Assembly (NCBI GenBank): GCA_907165275.2
Contig: OU015653.1
Location: 9,640,001-9,704,000 of the forward strand
Direction: 5' to 3'
DNA from: Zygaena filipendulae
Lineage: Eukaryota; Arthropoda; Insecta; Lepidoptera; Zygaenidae
DNA: 64,000 nucleotides
The number at the start of each line of letters is the position of its first letter. The first letter of the stretch is position 1. Of the stretch, positions 1 to 10,516 are shown piece by piece. A program made the translations under genes and the position numbers. The notes beneath the pieces were generated by a model. That model had not been told where the DNA came from, made no database searches, and saw only the letters and a list, made by a program, of their open reading frames with translations.

Positions 1-39
1 TACATTGTAACGAGCATACTATATTAAAGTTAACGAAAC

Positions 40-345
40 GGAACCCGCGAAATACCTAATATTGAATAGTTCCGATGAGCATCTGTGGTCTTCATCATAA
101 ATTCCACTTCTTCAAATTTTGCTTTTCGAACGAAAAAAACGATTTACTATAAAAATTACAAAAATCTAGCGAAATCTAGAGCCTATAATTTTTGAAGAAT
201 TCCCACGATTTCGTCAAGATCCCATGATCAAATCCCGACTTGGTGGCATTGGAACCAACTTGGGAGTAAACCCTTTCAAATAAAAAAAAATAAATTTTCA
301 AATCGGTCCAACCGTTTTCGAGTAATCGGTGAACAAACATAAAAA
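40..345 (-). repeat. R1 dispersed repeat, partial
   Basis: Carries the family's shared blocks in reverse: the segment for EEVELMMK, the block aattcccacgatttcgtcaa, and a lead-in of caaatcggtccaaccgtttt. The frame is more decayed than in other copies. It lies at the left edge of unit A. Confidence 0.7.
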
Positions 346-675
346 AGCAGATACCTTTTTATAAAATAGAAGAAAGGAAATGGGATGATGGGAGGTGATT
401 AAAAACACGTAAATTTAATATTGCATTATAATAAAGATATTATTATTATTCTTATTTTTATATACCATAAAATCTTTATTAATTCTACTATCTACTTATT
501 TTACTACTCGATGTAATACTACTTATTTAAAAAAATGAAAATTTACTAAATGAAAAACAACAATAGAATTTTAATATTCTTTGCATGGGTACTTATGGTT
601 AACTTTGTTAAAATGTATTGTAATGTGTATCAATATGTATTTTATGAAGAAGTATTCAATGTATTTTCACAATTT

Positions 676-789
676 ATCAATCTTGTTCGCTATATAATGA
701 CTGTCTTTGCGTTTTAATCACCAATGATTTGAAGTAAATGGATTATTAATCCATTGATTTCTAAGTTTTTCTCGTCTGTGAGAGAATAG
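676..789 (-). pseudogene. Detached C-terminal coding remnant of yellow copy A, distal part
   Basis: This matches the last coding bases of copy B (about 34475-34595), including the stretch coding the QWISKPFTSNQWW region. Relative to B it lacks four bases after tccattgatttct, which breaks the frame. It is separated from the rest of the gene by inserted DNA at about 790-1150. Confidence 0.75.
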
Positions 790-1151
790 TACATTGTTAT
801 CCTAGGGGTGAAAGTAAGATCGAGGGACTAAATAAGTCTTTCTCCCGAGGATAACACTGTGCTTTTCATTACGAATGCAAGGAAAGTTAAAAACAAAAAT
901 AGGAATTAGCTTAAGAAAAAGTGAGTGAATTTTATTTTAATTAATACCTACTTAAACTTTACGTTATTTCAATTTTACATCGCGCTGGCTGTATAGAAAG
1001 TTGGAACATGGTTCAACAGAAATGTGAAAATAGACCTAGTTTTTTTTTAATAATTTGACAGTTGTCAGTTGAAAGCGATTCTCCCTAGGGCTGAAAAGGG
1101 TTACTTTCAACCCGCTTCTCAGGCAACTTCAGACCTACTTTCCGAGTATGA
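790..1151. mobile_element. Insertion of about 360 bp in the copy A 3' coding end (unclassified)
   Basis: Present in unit A and absent from the matching site in unit B. One end has tatcctaggggtgaaagtaa and the other ctccctagggctgaaaaggg, loosely inverted. No coding potential or clear target duplication was seen. Confidence 0.55.
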
Positions 1152-1212
1152 GTAATGAAAAGATAATTAATTCATCGTAGCTGGTAAATTATTGGTAGAT
1201 ATTTGGTAATAT
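1152..1212 (-). pseudogene. Detached C-terminal coding remnant of yellow copy A, proximal part
   Basis: This matches copy B at about 34600-34660 (the region coding LQYYPQISTNNLPATT), with a 3-base loss and a small frame-changing gain. It lies between two insertions (about 790-1151 and 1213-1455), so it is no longer joined to exon 3. Confidence 0.75.
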
Positions 1213-1455
1213 TGCAACTGGAGTTTTATTTATTTGACTATTTATTTATTTATTTAATGCTCATAACATAACAGTCGTTTGACCAAAGCGTTACAAAATT
1301 TTAATACAACCTGTCAATGAATACAAATACAATTTAATTTAATACAAGCATGTCAATTAATACAAATACAATTTAATTTAATACAAGCATGTCAATTTCA
1401 TCTTTAAAATTTTTACATAGTCAAATTACTATTAATCCATTTAGTATTAAACAAG
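1213..1455. mobile_element. Insertion of about 240 bp that ends the copy A reading frame
   Basis: Absent from unit B. It begins with a ttta-rich run and holds a 37-base motif repeated in tandem (about 1321-1395, with tacaaatacaatttaattt). The stop codon of copy A (1447-1449) lies inside it. The repeat-bearing, A/T-rich end suggests a retroposon tail, but the family is unknown. Confidence 0.55.
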
Positions 1456-2375
1456 TTGTGGCATCGTGTTCACCCAGTAGAATTGTTGTGGGAAAGATGG
1501 ACCGCTACCAAATCGTGTGTCAAGAGTGGAAGAAATGACTTTAGATGTTGAAGATACATCAACTATCGGTAGAGGTGGAAGTGGAGGTTCGCACACTGTC
1601 CCACGCAGTAGTGTGCTTAGGGGAGCTGTGTAAATTCTGAAATTAACGTCGCTATAATCCAAATTGGATTCAAGAAATGCGTGCATACGATCTGACATCA
1701 CCCACACTCTGTCGTAGTCATCAATTTTGATGTCAATCGGCAACAAAAGGCCGACGTCGTCTTTGTCCACGACAGCGATGTTTTGCGTGTTGTAAGGCAG
1801 CGATGAACTCCAACAACCGATACCGTTTTGATCGATTAAATTGAACAGTTGAACGCCTGACTGGTCCATAACTTTAGAAGTAGTGTGACCGTTGGGGCCA
1901 CGGACGCCGACTACTTTAAAATCTTTAAAGGAGTCATTCACTTTAGTTTCGTTTCTTAAAATTCGCGTGGACACGGCAAATTCAGTGTTACTTGCTAAAG
2001 GACTGAAATATAAAGTTCTGTATCCATCGTCTCCGATCGGTGATGTGGTTATACCGAAAATACCTGCAGTTCCCCACTGGAAGTTTAGACCTCCAACATT
2101 AAAGTCTCCAGCTAGCGGGTCAGGCATAAAAAAGTTATGGGTGAATCTCCAGGATTTATTTTGCTGCCATGAGTAAGTTATCAACCCGTAACCAATTTGA
2201 TCAGAAAAGTATGCGAAAGTATCTTCGCAACTCATTCCTTCGTCCAAAGCGATGTTGGAAATGAAAGTGCTGGGGACGGTATCTTCGGGACGGAACACGT
2301 ATCTGCGTATACGCTGGTCAGTGTTTAAATCGTAAACGTTAAGTGCATACGGACAAACGTTGGTGACATTTGAAA
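1447..2375 (-). CDS. yellow copy A, exon 3 (MRJP domain, truncated)
   Basis: The acceptor is tttgtttcag at 2376-2377. The exon codes SNVTNVCPYALNVYDL onward and includes most of the MRJP beta-propeller, with N-glycosylation-type sites NVT, NKS and NET. It ends MPQLV-stop at 1447. Copy B continues for about another 57 residues at this point. The stop lies inside inserted DNA and not in ancestral coding sequence. Confidence 0.85.
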
Positions 2376-5300
2376 CTGAAACAAAGTCATTATTTGGTAT
2401 AAGTATGATAATAATTTTAACTCGTAAGAAAAATTGAATAATGATATTTCTACGAAATATTTATGTTATTGGTCCTCTGAATGGAGTCATTTAATAATAG
2501 AAATCTAAGACGATTGTAAATTGCATCTACGACGTAAATCTGGGGGTACGGTAGTGCCCTCGCCAAGAGGAACCAAGTGAAGCACTACCTATCTTTTTTC
2601 GAAGCGCTTCGTTTTTTTGAACCCTTTTAACTTGGGTTTGAATTATAACAGGTAAAAATTGTTTAATTGCATAGCTCTTATACTTTAGATTTTATTGATA
2701 TCTAAAAACCCTGATTTCTTCACTGACTTACTGATGATCATCAAAATTCTTAGGGTATTTCCTAATGTCCTAGAAAGCTGAAATTTGGTATGTAAGCTAG
2801 TATTAGTACACAAATAACAACAAAATTAAAACTTAAACTTTAAAATTATAACTTTTATAACCCAACTCCTTAAAAATTGGGTAATAGAAGTTTGTATGAG
2901 AACTCCGAAATTTTGACTTACAAAAACACAAAATTAAAAAGCTAAAAATTACAAAATACCGATTTAATCCAAAAGACAAAAATACATGTAATATTATTAT
3001 TGGTTTGGTGTTTGAATTCGGTGACAAACCCGCATGTGTCTGCCGACTTGGGTTAAAGAGCTCGTGGCGGGAGTGGACTTAGTCAATTCACACATCTACT
3101 TCATATTTGGTTTGTCACCGACTTCAAACCGATCAATGGTAGCACAAACCAATAATAATATTACGTGTATTTTTGTCTTTTAAATTAAATCGGTATTTTG
3201 TTATTTTTAGCTTTTTAGTTTTGTATTTTTGGAAGTCGGTTTTAATTTTTTTGTTAAAATTATTTTTAATTTTTGCTTTTAAGTGGGTTGGTTTGTAATT
3301 TATCTAAGTTATAATAGCCTAATGTCAACTGCTCATCACCTTTACAATATATTGCTTTCCCGATGCAGGGACGTTAATGTTTGAAGAGTTCTCCTGGTAA
3401 ATCACCATCAGTTCCACTTCGCCGTATACATTGTGACGAGTATATTAAAGTTAACAAATCGGAATCTGAGAAATACCTATTATTGCCTATAAATTTTGAA
3501 GAGTTCCCACGATTTCTCTAAGATCCTATCATCAGATCCTGATTTCATGACAATGGGACCCAACAGGAAGCACCAGCTTTCGAATAAAAAAAAGTCATTA
3601 AAATCAATTCAACCAGTCGAAAGTTATGAGGTAACAAACATAAAAAAATACGCGTCGAATTGAGAACCTTCTCCTTTTTGAGAAGTCAGTTAAAAATAAA
3701 TGAAATCGCACCAAAAACATTTTCATGTAAAATGATGCCTAGATGAGACCATATGACGGGCACTGTCAAAAAGTTGATATCAGATCTCATGTAGAGCCAA
3801 GCTTATAACTCTACACACCAGCTAACTCTACAAGGCATAACTTCTCAAACTCTACAACTTAGAATGTATGTATGTATGTATGTATGTATGTATGTTCACC
3901 GATTACTCGAAGACCGATTTCAAAAATTCTTTTTTTGTTTGAAAGGGTATACTCCCAATTAGGTCCCATTGCCACCAATTCGGGATCTGATGATGGGATC
4001 TTGGAGAAATCGAGGGAACTCTTCAAAAATTATAGGCACACCTATAGCGATTTGGGTATTTTTTATAGTAAATCGTTCATTTGCTTTCAAAAAGCAAAAT
4101 TTGAAGAAGTGGAACTGATGATGAAGACCACAGATGGTCATCGGAACTACTCAATAATAATACGTATTTCAGGGGTTCTAGTTAGAGCGATTTGGAAAAT
4201 TGTTTTTTTGTTTGAAAGGGGATATGTCCGAATTGGTCACATTGTCACCAAGTCAGGATCTGATGGTGGGATCTTGGAGAAATCGAGGGATCTCTTCAAA
4301 ATTTATAGGCACACCTATGGCGATTTGGGTATTTTTTATAGTAAATCGTTTATTTGCTTTTGGAAAGTAAAATTTGAAGAAGTGGAACTGATGATGAAGA
4401 CCGCAGATGGTCATCGGAACCACTAAATAATAGGTATTTCACAGATTCCGATTCGTTAACTTAAATGTGGTTTCTAAACAATTTATGTTCGTCACAATGT
4501 ATATGGTGAAGTGGAACTGATGGTGGTGTACCAGCAGAACTCCTCAAAAATTAACGTCCCTGCATCGGGAAAAGCAATATTTTGTAAAAGGTTATGAGCA
4601 GTTGACAGTAGGCTATTGTAACTTAGATAAATTACTAACCGACTCACTAAAAAGCAAGAAATAAACAAATTTTTAACAAAAAAATTAAAACCGACTACCA
4701 AAAACACAAATCTAAAAAAGCTAAAATAAAAAGCTAAAAATAACAAAATACCGATTTAATCCAAAACACGAAAACACATTATGATTGGTTTGTGCTACCA
4801 CTGATCGGTATGAAGTCGGTGACAAGCCAAATATGGAGGGGGTAGATGGGCTAAGTCGACTCCTGCCACCAGCTCTTCGTGAGCAAAACAACTCAAGTGG
4901 GCAGACACCAGCGGGCTTGTCACCGAATTCAAACCGATCAGTGGTAGCACAAACCAATCATAATATTACGTGTGTTTTCGTGTTTTGGATTAAATCGGTA
5001 TTTTGTTATTTTTAGCTTTTTATTTTAGCTTTTTTAGATTTGTGTTTTTGGAAGTCGGTTTTAATTTTTTTGTTAAAAATTTGTTTATTTCTTCGCCTTA
5101 CGCTCATGTGAATGGACTTCTCCTAAGTGATATTGTATAAAGGTGCTCCCTCACCGCGAGCATTCGCGTGTAATTTAATATTATACATTCGACTTTGAGC
5201 ATTACATTACAATACTACCTCCTTGACTGACGAGCATTAGCGTGTAATGTAACATTATAGATTCGACTTTGAGCATTACATTACAATATTACCTCCCTGA

Positions 5301-8160
5301 CTGACGAGTATTCGCGTGTAATGTAATATATAGATTTTAAGATATTACACATTGTATCATTACAAGGTGTACGTTGTAATTCTCGGTTCTCCTCATTCGT
5401 TGATGTAATGCTTAAATCTGTATCATTACATTACACGCGAATGCTCCCGATGAGGGAGCACCTTAATATATGCTTTAAAGCTACAGGTAAAAACCGCGTG
5501 ACCTTTGAAGCTGAAATTTGGCAGGTAGATAGGTATAGGTATGGAGAGTACAATTCAGATAAGCATGGCATTTTACGAAGTTACCGCGGGAACTCCCAAA
5601 TTAACGCGGGTGAAACCGCAAGGAACAGCTAATTGTTAATACCTATGAGATTATTATAGTGACCGTGATAATTTAAGCTTACGATATCCATTAGTGCCAA
5701 CGTCCAACACCCAGAGACGATCGCATTTGTCCGCTTTTATCCTGTAAACGGTGTTAAGTCCATTTTGACAGTCCCCCAGCGTGTTGGCCTCCCAACTCGG
5801 GTATGGGTTCAGTTTTGGTGACGGATCAAACGTTTCATCCATAGGTATGTAGTTAAGAGTCGCGGGGATTCCTTGAAAAAAAAAAGTTGTCTGTTAAAAT
5901 GATGACAATGTTCGACGATAAAAAAAAATGCCTTACAAAATTATAATGACTTGTAGTTGGTCAAGAATAACAATTCAACTTAATACACAATACGAGTAAG
6001 TTTGTAAATTAATATAATTTAATATTATATCAGTTTAGAGGCAGTATAGTAGAATTCCAACAAAAACAGTTTCACTGTAAGAAATCGCGCACAAGTCCAC
6101 GTTCACTAGGCTATTTAAAAAAAAGTACTTTGCAATAAGATATGAAATAAAAAAACCAAGCAATCATTATGATTTTCAATTATAGAAAAAAAAAATGTTG
6201 CAAATTTAAGCATAATTTTTTTTTTTTAACACACTTGGCGAGCGTCATTCAGCACCCACACCAAATCTTTTCAAAGAAAGAAGGAAGTCACAAAGATCTC
6301 AAACTAACAGTTGAAATTATTTAATTATAATAATTATATACACAGTAACAATACGTGCTTTCATGATAATTGATGATTGATGGATAAGCTGTTCTTACTT
6401 CTTCAAAATCTCTATATCAACCATAATAGGTTCCCTTAAAAGGGGGAGTTGCGGAAACACGTAGTTTTTTTTATGAATTTTTGAATGTTCTAACCTAACC
6501 TAGCCGTTCCTTTCCAAAAATGTAGAATTTTCATCAAATTAAACTACAAACGCTACGCAAAGTGTTTCTGGCGTTTCGCCGGCCACTGCCGCGGCACGCT
6601 GCGCTCGGCTTGCGCGTTATCTTACATGTTCTAACCTAACCTAACCTAGCCGTTCTTTTCCAAAAATGTAGGATTTTCATCAAAAACTACAAATGCTACG
6701 CAAGGTGTTTCTGGCGCTTCGCCGGCCGCTGCCGCGGCACGCTGCGCTCGGTTCGCTGTAATATAAGAAACTGTATCAAAGATGCCACACCAGTTGTCAC
6801 GCATTTGGTGTGCCATTTTGGAACGCAATGACGTCTATTTTAATAAAAAAAAACGTCAACACAATCACCCCAATTTACTAGTTTATAACCTCAATTTAGT
6901 CTAAAAACTTAACTTTTTTAAATTTTTTTTTAGAATAACTACAAGGTTCCGCAATTTGAAATTTTTGCAGAAATGTAGCTTAGACCAACGCCTTTCAGCC
7001 TAAAAATTCTGATTGCCCAACTCGACGGACCATATTACTATACTTTAAACTTAGGCTCAGGAGCCATCGAAAAACATATTAACTAGTGTATGTAACTGTC
7101 CTGAATCAGCCTTCTTCTATCTCAATCATACGTATTTTTAGCAAATTAGTATCAATGATGCGCGCGCATCTAAAATTTCACTCTCATCATTTTTTCACAA
7201 CGCGCCTAATAAAAAAGAAGAAAAAGAAGTATATCTTCAAATCTGCGATAAATCGCATTAGATTACCATAACTAAAGAAGAAGAAGAAATTATTAAAAGT
7301 GGATTGTGTTTTATAGTGCACTGTATAAACACTATGGTGCTGAATTAGGTAGACAATAATTTTCACAGTGACGATTTTTTATGAGCTCAAGAAGATGTAG
7401 GTAACCTTTCAAGCTGATTTCTTCGGTATCCTCTAAGAGATCTGAAAGTTGTTGCAATCTTTAGTACTATGGCTTACAATTTCAAACCGTATAACGATGC
7501 TAGTTAATGCTAATTGCTAATAGATAAGATAAAGTTGAATCTGGCCAAATGCTTATATGCGAAAGTCCATAGAACAAAAAGAAAAAAAAAAAATTGCATA
7601 AAATATTTCGTAGAATTCCAAAACAGACGCAAGCCAAATTTAAGAAATTTAAAAACGTTTAATAATGAAAAGGACAAAATATAGTGTTATATCGAAATAA
7701 TTGATAAACAAACTTATAAATGTCTGTGTAAAGTGTTGAGCTTATCAGAACAACGAAAAGTTTGGAGTTGAAAAGTGAAAATAAAAAACTGAGGTTATGT
7801 TTACATCAGTTAGAAGAATATACACTAGTAGTCTTACGTACACGTACACGTGACGTGTACTTGTGTCGCATAACACTAGCGTGTTGTCTGATGTTTTATT
7901 TTGGAACATGTAATTTGAGCAACTGCAGACTTACCTTTTCGCCACCTAGGAACACCGACGAACAGCTTGTTCCTCCATCTCTCGATACCAACTGGCAAGG
8001 CGTTTTCGCGGATGAGGCTTCCAGATTGCATTGCCAACTGCTTACTGTACTGATCTGGATAGTTCCAATCGAGAACTTTCCAAGAGTACAGTTCTTGCAG
8101 CTTGAAGGCTGCTGAGGCGTATGACACCAAACAGCATAGTAGCAAGCAACTGAACGTCAT
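1447..8160 (-). CDS. yellow-family (MRJP-domain) gene, copy A, C-terminally truncated
   Basis: Three exons (7935-8160, 5683-5871, 1447-2375) join through GT-AG sites in phases 1 and 1 to give 447 residues. Translation starts at the ATG at 8158-8160. The first 17 or so residues form a hydrophobic signal peptide ending SYASA before AFKLQ, so the product should be secreted. Family motifs are PRWRKGIPATLNYIP across the first junction, the KCDRLWVLDVG strand, NVCPYALNVYDL, and VWVMSDRMHAFLESNLDYSD. These place it in the yellow/major royal jelly family, secreted beta-propeller proteins linked to insect cuticle pigmentation. A tail resembling yellow-b, seen in copy B, is missing here: the frame stops 59 residues early where an insertion enters the gene. 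The propeller core appears complete, so this may be a working shorter paralogue or an early pseudogene. The exact yellow subfamily is uncertain. Confidence 0.88.
2914..3245. mobile_element. Inverted-repeat (MITE-like) end of an R1-family element
   Basis: The left arm (about 2914-3035) and right arm (about 3110-3245) are reverse complements sharing aaaataccgatttaatcca and ttggtttg...ggtgacaaa. A loop of about 75 bases lies between them. The same palindrome recurs near 4656-5095, and half-copies occur elsewhere. It is in intron 2 of yellow copy A and absent from copy B. Confidence 0.7.
3300..3690 (-). repeat. R1 dispersed repeat copy
   Basis: Contains the reverse-strand R1 blocks from gcaatatattgtaaaggtga (read on the minus strand) through the hallmark gatgataggatcttagagaa to the lead-in gaactgacttctcaaaaagg. 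The reading frame is interrupted. Confidence 0.65.
3866..4640 (+). repeat. R1 repeat with two tandem open modules
   Basis: Starts at a tatg microsatellite. A single open frame (3872-4426) runs through two successive modules. Each codes a version of SGSDDGILEKSRELF followed by KYRHTYSDLGIFYSKS and FEEVELMMKT. The modules differ at several residues but both stay open. The downstream 4430-4640 part carries the usual R1 tail. No known domain is recognised, so the coding status is doubtful. Confidence 0.65.
4656..5095. mobile_element. Long inverted-repeat MITE-like element
   Basis: The arms (about 4656-4829 and 4917-5095) are near-perfect reverse complements for roughly 170 bases, both bearing taccgatttaatccaaaac and gctaccactgatcggt. 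The GC-richer loop is about 85 bases. It follows directly on the R1 tail and looks like that family's 3' palindrome. Confidence 0.75.
5139..5464. mobile_element. MITE with 35-bp terminal inverted repeats
   Basis: The ends are aaggtgctccctcaccgcga and its reverse complement near 5430-5464, flanked by TA-like bases. The interior holds about 2.5 tandem copies of an 80-base unit (gcattacattacaatactac), each carrying the cgcgtgtaatgta motif of the TIR. It is in intron 2 of copy A and absent from copy B. Confidence 0.75.
5683..5871 (-). CDS. yellow copy A, exon 2
   Basis: 189 bases with phase 1 at both ends. It codes GIPATLNYIPMDETFDPSP through WVLDVGTNGY. The acceptor is ttttcaag and the donor gtaagc. 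The codon completed across the exon 2/3 junction is CTT (Leu) here and GAT (Asp) in copy B. Confidence 0.85.
6066..6270. mobile_element. Half-element related to the foldback arms at 11.7-12.8 kb
   Basis: Shares the ordered blocks tcactgtaagaaatcgcgc, gatatgaaataaaaaaacca, gattttcaatt, and cttggcgagcgtcatt with the arms of the large inverted repeat, in a more diverged form. It lies in intron 1 of yellow copy A. Confidence 0.6.
6486..6755. repeat. Tandem duplication, about 141-bp unit, two copies
   Basis: Units at about 6486-6614 and 6627-6755 share gttctaacctaacc, gccgttc, and cgccggcc.ctgccgcggca. They are GC-rich against an AT-rich background. The taacc runs resemble the TTAGG telomere repeat, but only two or three units occur, so this is not telomeric DNA. 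Confidence 0.7.
7935..8160 (-). CDS. yellow copy A, exon 1
   Basis: Codes residues 1-75 plus one base. It contains the signal peptide and the N-terminal motif WKVLDWNYPDQYSKQ. The donor is AAAAG|gtaagt. A TTG-initiated upstream extension was not used, because a likely splice acceptor (tttcttcacag) lies nine bases before the ATG. Confidence 0.85.
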
Positions 8161-8230
8161 ACTAAAAATCTGTGAAGAAACAGAAAAACTCAAAAAGTCG
8201 ATTGGGCTTCCAACACTGAATCGGAAATTT
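8161..8230 (-). promoter_or_regulatory. Leader and probable 5'-UTR splice acceptor of yellow copy A
   Basis: Read on the minus strand, a pyrimidine tract and cag lie at 8170-8171, nine bases before the ATG. The same acceptor-like signal is kept in copy B. This suggests an upstream non-coding exon. A TCAGT initiator-like word occurs at 8215-8219 in A but is changed in B. Confidence 0.4.
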
Positions 8231-8357
8231 TCTTATGGATATCCAACAAATAATACCACTAGGTATAGCTATTTACCTATTTGTTGCTTTCCGACCTTTT
8301 CCGATCAAAAATAAATTTGACAGCCAATTACGTTAATTCTGTTAATCACCGTTCCAT

Positions 8358-8720
8358 GCGGTGCAATCCGGCGAGAAATTCAGAGACGCGCAAAGAGCAA
8401 TGGAAAGAGCTATGCTTGGAATCACTTTGCGCGACCGCAAAATAAATGAATGGATAAGGAGCAAGACCGGCGTGAGAGATGTGGTCGAGACAATAGCCCA
8501 CCGGAAGTTGATGTGGGTGGGGCACATAGCATGAATGGACAAGGCTCGGTGGACCAGGAAAGTGCTGGAGTGGAGGCCTTGGGCCAACACCAGACCGCGA
8601 GGTCGGCCGACACGGAGGCCGAGACTGGATGGCGACGGCCCAACATCGCCAGACGTGGAGGAGTTTGGAGGAGGCCTACGTCCGCTCTTAGACGACATAA
8701 GGGCCGCTATGATGATGATA
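8358..8720 (+). mobile_element. 5'-truncated RTE-clade LINE (3' end of reverse transcriptase ORF)
   Basis: On the plus strand, frames code RTE-like C-terminal sequence: RAMERAMLGITLRDRKINEW, then RSKTGVRDVVETIAHRKLMW, VGHIA, and a WEEFGGGLRPLLDD-like end, with frame breaks. It ends in atgatgatgata, typical of RTE tails. It is flanked by the 14-base duplication aatcaccgttccat (8344-8357 and 8721-8734). Unit B has a single copy of that word, so it is an empty site. Confidence 0.85.
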
Positions 8721-9090
8721 AATCACCGTTCCATATACATAATGGGTCTTATATTTTAACAAACGTAATAAATGATAATTGAACACGATAATGCCTCCTT
8801 TAAGCTTGGAAGGAGTTTGTTTAATGGCTTACCTGTAGTTCTCGAGTAGGTAGGTATAACGAATAATTTATTGTAATTTCAAACAAAAAGGATATACACC
8901 ACGTCTTAACATATACATTAATTAAGCGATTCCTTAAACTTACAAAAATTATAACTGTTAGCAGGTTTCATTTTCAATTTCGCGAAAACGGTTTAATTAA
9001 TTATCAAAGCGTAACTGAATCCATAGGACGTAGGTCCATAATATGTTGAAATTTTCACACCAACAACTTCAATTAAATTTAACATTGATT

Positions 9091-9353
9091 AACCGCCGCA
9101 CTCAGAGTCGACTTTAATGATTACTTAGTTAAGTATAGATTTTTTAAACAAAACTGGCGGCAGTTTTCAGACAAATTTAATAAATTAATGTTAATTGGCA
9201 TTTAACTAATAAAGTTACATCTCATTAAATGCCAATTAACATTAATTTACTGAACGTCTCTGATTGCGGCAGTTTTGTTTTAAAAATCTATACTTAACTA
9301 AGTGATCATTACTTAACTAAGTAATCATTAAAGTCGACCCTAAGTGCGGCCCG
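9091..9353. mobile_element. Palindromic MITE present only in unit A
   Basis: The arms ccgccgcactcagagtcgac and its reverse complement near 9320-9350 extend inward through ttaatgattacttagttaag. The matching point in unit B (about 51700) reads straight through. A diverged half-copy is at about 57240-57352. Confidence 0.75.
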
Positions 9354-10516
9354 AAGTAATTTATTTTAAGAATAAATTTATTAGCAGAAAAGTTTTGTTT
9401 AAATCTAATACCTATTAGTTTTAACAATTAAAAGTTCTACTTTTTAAGCGTGTGTGTACTGGCACACGCATTTTAATCAACCCAATAAAATCGTTTTACA
9501 CTTTGTTGACAGGGATTTTGGATTCGCTCTTGGATTACTATCCAAGGAAATAAAAGAAATCAAAACAACAACAGATGAGATAAAACAAACCAACACTTAT
9601 CTACTACCTATAGATATCACTAACAATTATCGCTATCAATGTTTACTTTTTCTTTAAGCCGGCCCTGGGGCAGACTAGCGCCTCAAAAACAATTTAATCC
9701 TATTACCTATAAATAAGCTTACACGTAAATTTTTGCCATTATTTATTATTTCGACTTTAAAAATGGTACTTGAGGTCAAAGTTTCGATTTAAGATTAAAC
9801 TTTTATGGTGGTAAGGCCTCTGGATAACCTGGCAAATATTGGTTAAATAGAGCGCCGATCAACCTGCATCTCGTGCACTGACGACGACTGACGACTGACG
9901 TGCTATTATATTTGAGTCTAATTAATCTACGAGTAGAGTATATTGTTTCTTCTTTCTTTCATTTTCCCCTTAGATCCCTATAAGACGGGATGGGTGGCAA
10001 AAAGTTCCATTTTCACCCATCAAGGGGTAGGATATATGGAATAGATTTAAACTTCTAATAATATTCTAAACTTTGCCATTTACATTAAATTTACAGATTT
10101 TGAATAATTTCGTAGTAGTTTTTTTTTTAATCAACAAGACACAATTTTGATTTTGTAAGTACTTCACAGTAGGTATTTCAAAAATCAAAGTAACAATTAT
10201 TTAAAAGTCTAATGTAAATACTGATGAATAAAATCATCCACTGCATTGTCACTTCAACTTTAATTCACTTATGAAAATATCTAACCACAGCACAACCCAG
10301 CGATACTTAACAATTAGATTAAATAATAACAGCTAGTAAAATAATAAGAGTCTGGTAATTTACGTACTTAATATTTTAGGAGTATGAGAGTAGTAAAGAC
10401 AAATCCAACGACAGTTCTAGTCACAATTAAATTCGCGGAAGGCTTATAAATGTTACCCACCGACTCCTACCACTAGATCGTTAGCCTGAGCGCAATGAAA
10501 GCTTTAGACAGGATCT

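Noticed and set aside
1892..2176. 94-codon plus-strand open frame, repeated at 35092-35376
   Set aside because: It is antisense to yellow exon 3, and its conservation follows from the exon on the other strand.
6486..6660. taacc/cctaa runs resembling insect TTAGG telomere repeats
   Set aside because: Only two or three units within a duplicated GC-rich sequence in a gene intron. Similar words occur at the ends of the MITE at 42838.
8342..8782. Overlapping 70-118 codon open frames on both strands
   Set aside because: These are by-products of a GC-richer RTE LINE fragment flanked by a target duplication. Only the plus-strand LINE frame is meaningful.
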